A DNA stretch of 64,000 bases, taken from contig NZ_AFEJ02000001.1 in NCBI RefSeq assembly GCF_000238775.2, forward strand, positions 2,914,001 to 2,978,000, read 5' to 3'. A program made the translations under genes and the position numbers. The notes below the pieces were generated by a model. It ran no database searches. It was not told the origin of the DNA and was given only the letters and a program-made list of their open reading frames with translations. Shown piece by piece: positions 8,696 through 16,740 of this stretch (its first letter is position 1; each line of letters opens with the position of its first letter). The DNA comes from Acaryochloris sp. CCMEE 5410. GTDB lineage: Bacteria > Cyanobacteriota > Cyanobacteriia > Thermosynechococcales > Thermosynechococcaceae.

Positions 8696-9706
8696 TTAGA
8701 AGACGGCAAAGTCGCCCCGCTCTGCTTCTTCGCTACCGTCAACGAGGCGCTGATAATACTCGAATAAAGTATCTTTACCGGTTTCAGGTGTGGCGTCCGC
8801 ATCATAACGCCCAGTTTCGGCATCGAATACTAGCATTGATTCTGTGGCATAGTAATGGCCTATTCGCGCTAGCTCTGCTTTGGCTGCCAAACTCGGCACA
8901 ATCTTGGCAATCCCGCCTAATAATGTTGCGATCGCACTCAAGAATCCAGGCGGTACGCTTTTGAACCGGGGTGGGCAATCCAGCAATTTAAACAGGTATT
9001 CTCCCTGTTCCAAAGGCGTAAGGGCGGGTCCAGGCCCACCGATAGGCAAAATTTTGTTCTGCAGTGAAGCATCTTCAAGACAATCCACGATGTAGGCTGC
9101 CAGATCTGGATCGCTGATCGGTTTGCAAGCGGTCAATTTGCCATCGCCAAACAGATAAAATGGCTTCCCGTTCTGAATCTTAGCCACCTGCCCCGCTAGG
9201 GATTTAAAGTAGGCGGTGGGTCGGACAATGGAATAGATTAGCCCGGATTCTCTCAGGGCTTTTTCGAAGGCAAGTTTGGCATGCTGAAACGCAAGGCGGG
9301 GCTTTTGCACGCAGATAGCGGACAACAACACCATCTGCTTTACCCCAGATTCTTTTGCCAAGGAGAGAACGTCCATATGGGCTTGATAGTCAATGGCCCA
9401 GGTATCATCTGGCTCTCCCGTCCGGGAGGCCAAGCAGGATACCACTCCATAAAATGGTTGATCCTGGAACACTTGCTCAGCCAGGAATTTTGGATCTTTG
9501 ACATCACCGAAACATACTTCAGTACCTTGCAAAAGTTGGGCCGTTTTTTCTTGGGTGAGCTGCCCCCCAACCCCTGCCTTTGGCCGAGCAATACAAACAA
9601 CTTCGTAACCGCGCTTTACCAATGCGGCGACGGTAGCTCGCCCAATCGTACCGGTGCCGCCCAATACCAAAATGCGACGTGTCTCCGAAGTGCTGGCGTC
9701 AGTCAT
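8696..9706 (-). CDS. bciA: Divinyl chlorophyllide a 8-vinyl reductase, plant/BciA type
   Basis: A 336-residue atypical short-chain dehydrogenase that reduces the C8 vinyl group of divinyl (proto)chlorophyllide with NADPH. The nucleotide-binding GGTGTIG is at residues 16-22. Long stretches match plant DVR closely: VVSCLASR, VLLSAICVQKP, YSIVRPTAYFKSL, GKLTACKPIS and LPIGGPGPALTPLEQGE. Full length for the family. Many cyanobacteria instead use the unrelated flavoprotein BciB; Acaryochloris marina is known to carry both types, which fits this host. It lies 13 bases upstream of the methyltransferase gene, probably one transcript. Identification is firm. Confidence 0.95.
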   Translation of the reverse strand: MTDASTSETRRILVLGGTGTIGRATVAALVKRGYEVVCIARPKAGVGGQLTQEKTAQLLQGTEVCFGDVKDPKFLAEQVFQDQPFYGVVSCLASRTGEPDDTWAIDYQAHMDVLSLAKESGVKQMVLLSAICVQKPRLAFQHAKLAFEKALRESGLIYSIVRPTAYFKSLAGQVAKIQNGKPFYLFGDGKLTACKPISDPDLAAYIVDCLEDASLQNKILPIGGPGPALTPLEQGEYLFKLLDCPPRFKSVPPGFLSAIATLLGGIAKIVPSLAAKAELARIGHYYATESMLVFDAETGRYDADATPETGKDTLFEYYQRLVDGSEEAERGDFAVF

Positions 9707-9844
9707 AGGTAATCAATGCTGTGTTATAGGACTCTATTCGTAGCCTATCAGTTAGCAGCTTCTAACCAATAGTTTCATAAGCACGAACAGAAAACTAAAA
9801 CACAAGACAGGCACAAGATCACCAAGCTTTCGCTAAGAGAAATG

Positions 9845-10456
9845 CTACTGAGATTTTCCACGACCATATTTTTGATCTATTGGTCTACAACCCATGTCAT
9901 AGATGAGGAGGTTGCATATTCCAGAGTTCCAAAATTTTGCTCTTGATTCGATGATTTCAGCAATAGCCAACATCATGTTCGTAATGCTGGGATAAAGCGG
10001 CTCATGAATTTGAGAAACATCTAGATCAGTCACACGATAGACAGGAGAGAATTTCTGTTGAATCGTACTTCCTAAGACGACAATTTGCCCGAAGTCACAA
10101 AAGAAGAGGGGAAATATATTAGATGGCTCATATGGGACAAAACTGGCATGGTAATCATCACGGGCTTGCCACCAAAATATTGCCTCTTCAAGCGGTAAAA
10201 AAGTAATATCACCAATTAATTCAGCTAAGTGATACCCAAAATCGAAAGCGATCTCTGATGTCATATCATCTTCTCTAAATATTGGTAATGTGCCGTTATG
10301 CCAGCGGTAAAGCTCATATACTTCTTCGGTAAGCTTGAACGGATAATTTTGGAGAATGACGTCAATATCTTGAATGCTGAGTTGGGGACGCCAAAATGAT
10401 TGATCACATTTGGAATAAGCCTCAATTTGCTTCAAAGCATCTGTCAGTGATGGCAT
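9845..10456 (-). CDS. SMI1/KNR4-like (SUKH superfamily) protein
   Basis: A 203-residue soluble protein with the SUKH signature near residues 35-60: the Pro-Phe-x-Leu-x-x-Glu-Val-Tyr-Glu-Leu-Tyr-x-Trp-x-Asn-Gly pattern (here PFKLTEEVYELYRWHNG), followed by FLPLEEA and FFCDFGQIVVLG. SUKH proteins include immunity proteins against polymorphic toxins and general scaffold proteins. No toxin gene is next to it, so an orphan immunity or unrelated role is equally possible. The last 25 residues are unusually polar. Confidence 0.75.
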   Translation of the reverse strand: MPSLTDALKQIEAYSKCDQSFWRPQLSIQDIDVILQNYPFKLTEEVYELYRWHNGTLPIFREDDMTSEIAFDFGYHLAELIGDITFLPLEEAIFWWQARDDYHASFVPYEPSNIFPLFFCDFGQIVVLGSTIQQKFSPVYRVTDLDVSQIHEPLYPSITNMMLAIAEIIESRAKFWNSGICNLLIYDMGCRPIDQKYGRGKSQ

Positions 10457-10615
10457 TAGTGAAAAGCTCTTCAGGCAAGAAATGATTTTATGGATCTGAC
10501 AACGGAATTATAAACAAGGTGTTAAGCTTCCAGACTTGAACCGACAGCTAAAGCAAAAAATTTTTGGGGAAGACTAAGTACGCTACTACTTTCTCTTCAA
10601 TCCCAACAATTAAAC

Positions 10616-11410
10616 ATGCGAAAACAACAGCTAGTAGCGGTGATAGCAGCTATTTTTGCTTATACCGTCTGGGATCAGCTTCGCCGATCCATTTCCCCCT
10701 GGATTGACTCAACTTTAACTGCAATTGGTGTCCCACATCTCATTGTTCAACTCATTCTGCTGGTATTGCCTCAAGTTTTATTACTAGAAGTTGTCCTTAA
10801 GTTGCTCTTTCTATCACTAACATTCCGTTCCCCGAAGTTTGTTCCTGCACAACCTGAGGATTGGAAGGGATTCAACCAAGATAAACTGAATGACGACACT
10901 TCCGAGTTGGAGAAGTTAGGTTTTGTATACCTCACTGATTACAGGGTTCTATCTCATCGGGTTATAGCAAGGCTATTTGCTCATCCTCAAAAATTTTGCT
11001 TCGCAGAGCTGGGTCAGCATGAAGATTTTCCTATGTTCTGTAGCATATCTTTTAGTTTAGAAAAGCAATGGTCTGTAGCAGTTACAAATATGCCTTCATT
11101 TGCTATCTCTTTTGCCTTCCTATGGCAACCACGAGACCTTATAAAATATTTTGAGAATACATCAGAGAATATGATGTTTCAAGCACTATTAGACTTGCGT
11201 GAACAAGTTTCTCGTGACTTGGGGCTAGAACTAGTCCAAGATATGAGAGCTGAAACTTATTTTGAGCTAGAACGTAAACGAACGAGAGACAGAAGACGTT
11301 CATTTCTTTATTCAAGCGTTATTTGGAGACTATTGAAGTGGTTATGGTTTTCTCTGAATCCTCAAGATGAGTATTTAGGGGCTTACTCCAAGCTCAACGG
11401 GAAGCGGTAG
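10616..11410 (+). CDS. Hypothetical membrane-anchored protein
   Basis: A 264-residue protein with two N-terminal hydrophobic segments (about residues 6-20 and 40-70). A polar domain of about 150 residues follows, then a very basic stretch (ELERKRTRDRRRS) and a short hydrophobic patch near residue 240. I do not recognise the family. The soluble part contains HPQKFCFAELGQHEDFPMFCSISF and repeated Phe/Trp. It stands between the SUKH gene and a lipoprotein gene in a stretch of small accessory genes. Confidence 0.65.
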   Translation: MRKQQLVAVIAAIFAYTVWDQLRRSISPWIDSTLTAIGVPHLIVQLILLVLPQVLLLEVVLKLLFLSLTFRSPKFVPAQPEDWKGFNQDKLNDDTSELEKLGFVYLTDYRVLSHRVIARLFAHPQKFCFAELGQHEDFPMFCSISFSLEKQWSVAVTNMPSFAISFAFLWQPRDLIKYFENTSENMMFQALLDLREQVSRDLGLELVQDMRAETYFELERKRTRDRRRSFLYSSVIWRLLKWLWFSLNPQDEYLGAYSKLNGKR

Positions 11411-11614
11411 AACATAAATTCATGAATTTATTAGTCATGATATGTATCGGCCAAGAACTAGTGTTGAGTTAAGCCGAGATGTAGCAACATACGTCGATGT
11501 CCAAAACAGATTATGTATCTAGGGCTTGCTGAAACATAGTTTAGTGGACGAGTGGACACCACGAGTTTTCAAGAATGCGCTTGGTGATCCTTACAATACA
11601 TTCCAGTCGCTGAC

Positions 11615-11959
11615 CTATTTTTTAGATTTCTGAGAAGTGGTGACACTCAGCGTGACATAAAGAGTTTCGGGCTCGGACTCGAACATCTGCACTACGAGCG
11701 GTTGAATGGTGCTAGTCAGTTCGTCAACATTTTTCTCAGAGATCTCATTAGCGGGAATGATAACGTTGACATTCGTGAAGGCACCATTGCTCCAATTCCC
11801 ACTTACTTTTGAATCAACACTAAGTTCAGCGTTGATAGCGCGCTCTAATTCCGCGAATTTCTCGAACGTGCCCATTAGGTTGTCAACAGCACTGCATGCA
11901 GGTAGGAGAAACATTGCCCCAATGACTAGCGCAGACGACTTATTCAATTGGGTAAACAT
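11615..11959 (-). CDS. Small putative lipoprotein
   Basis: A 114-residue protein with a signal sequence ending in the lipobox L-P-A-C (Cys at about residue 22), so it is probably lipid-anchored outside the cytoplasmic membrane. The remaining 90 residues resemble nothing I can name. They contain a helix (GTFEKFAELERAINAEL) and a beta-rich part ending in Lys/Ser. No partner is evident. Confidence 0.65.
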   Translation of the reverse strand: MFTQLNKSSALVIGAMFLLPACSAVDNLMGTFEKFAELERAINAELSVDSKVSGNWSNGAFTNVNVIIPANEISEKNVDELTSTIQPLVVQMFESEPETLYVTLSVTTSQKSKK

Positions 11960-12278
11960 ATTCTTAGATACCTCACTATTAATTTATTGGGCAAGGCATA
12001 ATAACTCCGAGATTAAGTGTTATCCGGCCCTATTCGTATAATTCCCAACGTAAGATTTCTTCGAATATCACCCATATAATTCCGAAGTGAGAATATTATC
12101 GGCCAGTTACCTTGAATTTTGTGTTTATGGTTGAAAATATTCGAATTTAGTATTTTTTACGCCAGAAGTCTTTGAGAATTTCTTTGTTTATAGCTAAATC
12201 TTCCTAGCATTGATTTGACTTGGGTTAAATCAGGAAGCTTCTTTACAATGAGATGATTGTCACAGATCTCCTACCGCA
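11960..12278. other. AT-rich intergenic region
   Basis: This 319-base region separates the divergent lipoprotein and exonuclease genes and must contain both promoters. It shows a loosely repeated element (CCnTAT...TATAATTCC near 12030 and CCCATATAATTCC near 12070) but no gene or clear hairpin. Confidence 0.4.
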
Positions 12279-12785
12279 ATGAGAAAAGAGGCATCATCAG
12301 GTAACTTTGTCGCCATTGACTTTGAAACAGCAGATTACCAAAGAGATAGCGCTTGTGCCATTGGCGTCATCCGGGTAGAAAATGACCAGATTGTTGATCG
12401 GTCCCACTTTCTGATTCGCCCGCCACGCCAAAGATTCCAATTCACCTATATCCACGGACTTACCTGGTCTGACGTAAAACACCATCCCACCTTTGCTGAA
12501 CTGTGGCCGAATCTCCAACCCAAATTTGCAGGCAGTGACTTTGTCGCCGCCCACAATGCTAATTTTGATCGCTCTGTGCTTAATGCTTGCTGTCAGGCAG
12601 CCGAACTAGACCCCATGCCCCTGCCTTTTCTCTGCACTGTCAAGCTTGCTCGGGAGGTATGGAATATCCGACCGACAAAATTGCCTAATGTATGTGATTT
12701 CTTAGATATCCCCTTACAGCATCATCAGGCTCTTTCGGATGCCGAAGCCTGCGCCAAAATTGTGATTGCAGCACGACAAGAGTAA
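12279..12785 (+). CDS. DEDDh-type 3'-5' exonuclease
   Basis: A 168-residue single-domain exonuclease of the DnaQ/RNase T superfamily. Exo I is FVAIDFETAD near residue 11, giving the first Asp and Glu. Exo II is FVAAHNANFDRSVL near residue 88 with Asp. Exo III is HHQALSDAEACAKIV near residue 148 with the His and final Asp. All four metal ligands and the catalytic His are present, so the protein should be active on DNA or RNA 3' ends. It lacks the BRCT or polymerase parts of larger family members. It is not in an operon. Confidence 0.88.
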   Translation: MRKEASSGNFVAIDFETADYQRDSACAIGVIRVENDQIVDRSHFLIRPPRQRFQFTYIHGLTWSDVKHHPTFAELWPNLQPKFAGSDFVAAHNANFDRSVLNACCQAAELDPMPLPFLCTVKLAREVWNIRPTKLPNVCDFLDIPLQHHQALSDAEACAKIVIAARQE

Positions 12786-12903
12786 ATACTTGTACCTGCT
12801 AATTGAAAGTGGTCAGCACCATTCCGGAATCTCAGACATTTTGCTGTTGGTCCTTGTCATAATCTGCATCGAGAGACCAACGTAGCGGTTGATGGGTTAA
12901 ACC

Positions 12904-13443
12904 TCATAAAGGGTTAGCATTCAGTTCCAAAGTCATCAAGTACTCATCATAATATTTCCCATCTTTGATAAAAGTTTCGTGTTCTGTACCGTAGATACGA
13001 AAGCCAAAAGATTGGTAAAGTCGAATGGCATTTTTTTGTTGAGTGACAACCGTTAAGTTGACTCGCCTAACGCCAGCAGTCATCGTTGCCCGATGTAATG
13101 CTTGACTCACCAGCACTCTGCCACAGCCACGTTTGCGGAATTCAGGCAGGACATAGAGACCCGCCAGATAGGCACGATGTTTTTCATTGATGGCTTCGTA
13201 GCGAGACAACCGGATAATGCCAATGAGCCGCTTGACTTGAAAGGCACCAAAAAAGCAACGATCCATACTCTCAGCCAATCGCACTGCAGTTTCAGCAAGA
13301 TCGGGTTCCGTTTCGGGAAGTGAACCAAAAGCAGGAGGCCGTTCATGCAATGCACGTAGGCGTACTGAACGATATGCTTTAACATCAGCAGGTGTAAGCA
13401 CCCGCGTACTGATGCTTGTCTCTATGACTGGGTTATCGTCCAT
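12904..13443 (-). CDS. GNAT-family N-acetyltransferase
   Basis: A 179-residue acetyltransferase. The GNAT fold is visible from LTPADVKAYRSVRLRAL, through LAGLYVLPEFRKRGCGRVLVSQAL near residue 92 (the R-x-x-G-x-G/A acetyl-CoA loop), to VNLTVVTQQKNAIRLYQSFGFRIYGTE, the C-terminal substrate part. The acceptor could be a small molecule or a protein and is not predictable. Single gene, convergent with the exonuclease gene. Confidence 0.88.
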   Translation of the reverse strand: MDDNPVIETSISTRVLTPADVKAYRSVRLRALHERPPAFGSLPETEPDLAETAVRLAESMDRCFFGAFQVKRLIGIIRLSRYEAINEKHRAYLAGLYVLPEFRKRGCGRVLVSQALHRATMTAGVRRVNLTVVTQQKNAIRLYQSFGFRIYGTEHETFIKDGKYYDEYLMTLELNANPL

Positions 13444-13524
13444 ACAATAAACGTCATATTGCTAACTTTGCAATGATCGGAGAATTGAGCATCACTCTTT
13501 TGCACCGATATTTTTGTAAGTGCG

Positions 13525-13816
13525 GCGTTAGATTGAACTTATCAAAACGCAGTGAGAGATAGGAAAGGTAACCGTTAATATGGGGCAATCTCTCCAAGCC
13601 AGTGTGGTTTTTGACTGGCATTATCCTGGCATTGTTGTACTGGCCCATCAATTGACATCAGGATATAAAGCATTGAGTGCGATGGCTGTTAGTGAAGCCC
13701 AGGCTCTGCCTGTAGGCCGATCAAAGAACATCGCAAAAAATATCTGCCAACAAGTCTACGATCAGATTCACCATAAACCTCAATACCAAACGCATCCTGT
13801 AATACGCGCACGGTAG
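13525..13816 (+). pseudogene. Degenerate, truncated copy of the transglutaminase-like gene at 15074
   Basis: The leader from 13525 (CGTTAGATTGAACTTA) and the reading frame from ATG 13580 match the leader and N-terminus of the gene at 15019-15256. Pairs such as WHYPGIVVLAHQLTSG and WHHPDIVELAHQLASG, and VYDQIHHKPQYQTHPV and VRD-ICHSSDYQMNPV, are recognisable. This copy carries an extra segment of about 14 codons (around AVSEAQALPVGRS), stops after 78 codons, and lacks the catalytic part completely. It is a decayed duplicate, not a functional gene. Confidence 0.75.
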
Positions 13817-14408
13817 ATCAGTGAGGGGGCATCGATGACTTCTCCATGGGGTAGAATCAACCTGCTTTTTATCCAGGTTATTGAAACAAGCTTAGATTTT
13901 TTAGGTGATAGAGTGCTGATCTCATATCTACAATCAACATTGGTTCCTTGTATATAAAATCTACAAAAAAGCTAATGGGGCAATATTTCCTTATCTTATT
14001 TTTAGCCCACAAAGGCAATATATATGAGTTCTTAAAAAATTAGATATAGCTCATTCTTATATTAAAAATACCGGCCTAGGCATATAAAAAAGATAGAGAC
14101 ACACCTCAGAGACAGGGGGGGATAAAAAACCAAAAGCTTTTTACTGAAAGCTTTACAGGGATTTCTCAAGCCGCATTTCTGCCAAGGATCACGTCTAAAA
14201 ATAGGAAGTATCACGTTTCTAGTGTGATCCAGATTAGATAAGAAGAAAGGCTTTTCCGATAAATTATGAGAAGAGAAGAAAACAGATTGAAAACAAGTTT
14301 ATCGGTTCTCTATTAACAAGAAATAGAGGTATTAAGAAGGCTTCATCTGGACAATCTCTAATCAATCAGTCAACGTTCTAAATTTGATTTCTGTTGGAGG
14401 AATCCATC
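13817..14408. other. AT-rich leader region of the cationic secreted protein gene
   Basis: This 592-base non-coding stretch precedes the small secreted-protein gene at 14409. It is AT-rich, contains a G run near 14117, a short inverted pair AAAGCTTTT/AAAGCTTT near 14133-14153, and a wider inverted pair GGATCAC (14186) and GTGATCC (14224). No ORF, tRNA or convincing promoter was identified. The length suggests a long untranslated leader or an upstream regulatory RNA, but nothing proves it. Confidence 0.4.
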
Positions 14409-14726
14409 ATGCTAAAGCCAATTAAAGTTACCCTGCTAGGTGTAATGGCAGCAACCACAACTGCACTCGCTATCCCTCAAGCAAATGCCTTCTCTATATC
14501 GGTTGAACAACAGCCTGAAACTTCTGAGCAAGTTGAAAGCTCACTAGTGGCTTCTCGATGGCGAAAAAGACATAGAGTTCGTCGAGTACGCTGGCGTTGG
14601 CGCCGAAAGTGGGTCTGCTTCAAGCGCCCAGTCGTCTTCTATCGCCATGGCCGTAAAATCGTGAAGTTCAAGCGACACTGCCACTGGAAAAAATATCGAG
14701 TCCATCATGGCGGACATCATTTCTAA
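14409..14726 (+). CDS. Secreted, highly cationic Arg/Trp/His-rich small protein
   Basis: A 105-residue protein. ATG 14409 is fixed by GGAGG eight bases upstream. Residues 1-27 form a clear signal peptide ending in A-N-A. Residues 28-48 are mildly acidic, with four Glu. The last 57 residues hold 15 Arg, 8 Lys, 8 His, 5 Trp and 2 Cys, with no acidic residue. The layout, signal then acidic spacer then strongly basic aromatic tail, resembles precursors of cationic antimicrobial peptides, though a role in binding DNA, polysaccharide or metal outside the membrane is equally possible. I do not recognise a named family. It sits alone between two decayed duplicates. Confidence 0.75.
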   Translation: MLKPIKVTLLGVMAATTTALAIPQANAFSISVEQQPETSEQVESSLVASRWRKRHRVRRVRWRWRRKWVCFKRPVVFYRHGRKIVKFKRHCHWKKYRVHHGGHHF

Positions 14727-14892
14727 CCAGTGATGCTAATTGATAGCAACTTCAAGCCTGAGATTTATCGATAATGTCATTGATTAGCTTGAACACCAGC
14801 AACTCTAGGAGATTTAATTCTTCTAGAGTTGTTTTGGTGAAGAATAAACAGTCAACGAATTCTCTAACGGTTGGAATAGTTTCAAAACATCG

Positions 14893-15005
14893 GGCGTTGC
14901 TCAATGACGGGATGATTTTGAATATTGCTATATCTTGCAATCTTTGTTGTGCATGGGGTTTAAGGCATGGATAAAATTTCAATCATCTCGCTATTGAGCA
15001 ACGCC
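14893..15005. mobile_element. MITE-like element or IS remnant with terminal inverted repeats
   Basis: Perfect 13-base inverted ends (GGCGTTGCTCAAT at 14893-14905; its complement at 14993-15005) enclose 113 bases. The pairing continues inward to about 25 bases with three mismatches. The ends resemble those of IS4/IS5-type elements of cyanobacteria. There is no transposase gene; a leftward 76-codon open frame overlapping it (14752-14982) looks like remnant sequence. It ends 13 bases before the homology block of the transglutaminase-like pseudogene. No target duplication is obvious. Confidence 0.6.
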
Positions 15006-15073
15006 GTTTTGGTTGTGACGTTAGATTGAACTTACCTGAATACAGTGAGAGGTAAGGAATGGTAACCATTGAG

Positions 15074-15712
15074 ATGGAGCAATATCTCAAAGCCAGTGAG
15101 GTGATTGACTGGCACCATCCTGACATTGTTGAACTAGCTCATCAATTGGCATCAGGCTGTGAATCATTGAGTGAGATCGCCAAACAATCCTTCGAATGGG
15201 TCCGCGATTAGATTTGCCACAGTTCTGACTATCAGATGAATCCCGTAACCTGCCGCGCCTCTGACGTTCTCAAACACAAAACAGGCTACTGCTTTGCCAA
15301 AAGTCATCTATTAGCCGCACTGCCCCGAGCCAATCACATCCCCGCAGGCTTTTGTTACCAACGACTCAGTATTGACGATCAAGGCGCACCCTATAGTTTG
15401 CATGGGTTTAATGCCATTTATTTACCAAATATCGGATGGTATCGCGTCGATGCTAGAGGCAACAAACCAGGCGTCGATGCCCAATTTATGCCACCCCAAG
15501 AACGGTTAGCCTATCGCCTGCAGTTTGCAGGAGAAGCAGACTTTCCAGCCGTGCTGGCTGAGCCATTGCCTATGGTTGTATCGGCGTTGCGATGGTCTTC
15601 GACCGACCTTCGGTCATCGCACCCCACTTGGGATGACATGCTCCGCAGCCTTCCAGACATTCCCTTGGAATCTACAAAGCAATATGGGCTAGAAACCAAG
15701 AATGATACCTAA
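15074..15712 (+). pseudogene. Transglutaminase-like protease-fold gene with an in-frame stop
   Basis: From ATG 15074 the frame reads 45 codons to a TAG at 15209-15211 and then continues in the same frame to 15712. Together the two parts give about 212 residues of a transglutaminase-like domain protein. The catalytic Cys lies in KTGYCFAKSHLLAALPRA, the His region in LHGFNAIYLPNIGWYRVDARG with the third residue Asp. The stop falls inside the conserved WVRD-x-I stretch, so the full protein cannot be made unless the TAG is read through or translation restarts at ATG 15236. The latter would yield 158 residues with all three catalytic residues. The homologous copy at 13525 is more decayed. Confidence 0.8.
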
Positions 15713-15830
15713 CGTACTTTCGGAGGAGCAACAACAGAATTTAATCCTTTTTAGCCTTATTTAGTCCAAATTTACCAATAAAAGCATTATCAAACGAATT
15801 TAATCCAGCTATTGCTCACAATCTAAAAGA

Positions 15831-16211
15831 TTAGTCGTTATTATCAACGTCTAGTGCCATTTTCCAATCACCCTTACCATCACGACGGTAACCAATCACT
15901 AAACGACCTGCTCCTCCGCCTGGTTCTCCCGTTGCTTTATTCATCGTCTTCACATCAAAGTGGGTAACCATAATTGCAAAATCACCAAATATTTTGATGT
16001 CGTCAATTTCAACGTCAGACTTAAACGTGAGCGCTTCTAAGCGTGGCGCATACTTATCACGCAGAGCCTGGAGACCAATCGACGTTGGCTGATGTTCATT
16101 ACAAATAATTAGGTCTGGGTCACATGTTGCCACCAGTCTTTCAATATCACCGCCATCTAAGGCTGCATTCCATTCGTCGAGGGCAGCTTTGAGCTTTTCA
16201 ATATCATTCAT
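15831..16211 (-). CDS. NTF2-like / SnoaL-type protein (DUF4440-like)
   Basis: A 126-residue protein with the NTF2-like cone fold pattern: an N-terminal helix EKLKAALDEWNAALDGGDIERLVATCDPDLIIC, then alternating strands (IGLQALRDKYAPRL, DIKIFGDFAIMVTHFDV). Such proteins bind small hydrophobic molecules or act as polyketide-type cyclases and isomerases. It lies 4 bases downstream of the ABM-like gene in what looks like a two-gene operon divergent from a LysR regulator, so the pair probably processes one small molecule. Confidence 0.75.
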   Translation of the reverse strand: MNDIEKLKAALDEWNAALDGGDIERLVATCDPDLIICNEHQPTSIGLQALRDKYAPRLEALTFKSDVEIDDIKIFGDFAIMVTHFDVKTMNKATGEPGGGAGRLVIGYRRDGKGDWKMALDVDNND

Positions 16212-16215
16212 CGTT

Positions 16216-16521
16216 CTATGCCCCAGTAGGTAAATATTCAGTAAAATATTGGCCGACTAGGGTTTCTTCAACTTCGGCCAAAAACGCTTGGGTTAGCTCT
16301 CGTTCAGCAAATTGTGGCGTGACGCGTTTCGCGGTCTCTTCATTGGGGAACGTATATATTTCCGCAAAGAGCGTGGGCCGATCAGGGGATGTGGTCACAT
16401 AGGTTTTCCACGAGGTAACCCCCTCAAGAGCGGTGAAGTCCGCCCGCGCCCGCTCTCTAATGGCAGCTGCGCGCTGAGGATCTTTCATCTTCAACACAAA
16501 AATCTCGGTTATCTCAGCCAT
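16216..16521 (-). CDS. ABM-like (dimeric alpha/beta barrel) small protein
   Basis: A 101-residue protein resembling the antibiotic biosynthesis monooxygenase/dimeric alpha-beta barrel group: first strand ITEIFVLKMKD, helix RAAAIRERARADF, then VTSWKTYVTTSPDRPTLFAEIYTFPNEETAKR. Family members act as cofactor-free monooxygenases or small-ligand binders. Four bases separate it from the NTF2-like gene downstream. The divergent LysR gene starts 219 bases away and is the likely regulator. Confidence 0.65.
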   Translation of the reverse strand: MAEITEIFVLKMKDPQRAAAIRERARADFTALEGVTSWKTYVTTSPDRPTLFAEIYTFPNEETAKRVTPQFAERELTQAFLAEVEETLVGQYFTEYLPTGA

Positions 16522-16740
16522 AGTCGCCTCTCTATAAATGGGGACACGTTAAATCTGGCCTTATCTAATTTTTTGAGGTTGCTCTTTACAGCTGCCTCCA
16601 AAAATTAAACAAAGCTCGCGGATCTCTCAAGGCCGGAGTCCTATCTGCGTACTTTATTAACCCCGACCACTCAAATATAGGCAAGTTTATTGTTACTGTA
16701 AATAGAAATATAAAAAACAGATTGCTCAATTAAATGAACA

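Noticed and set aside
8683-8823. Longer methyltransferase starting at 8823
   Set aside because: It would overlap bciA by 128 bases and adds no conserved sequence; ATG 8682 fits the gap.
14752-14982. A real gene in the leftward 76-codon frame
   Set aside because: It runs through the MITE-like inverted repeats and looks like remnant sequence rather than a coding gene.
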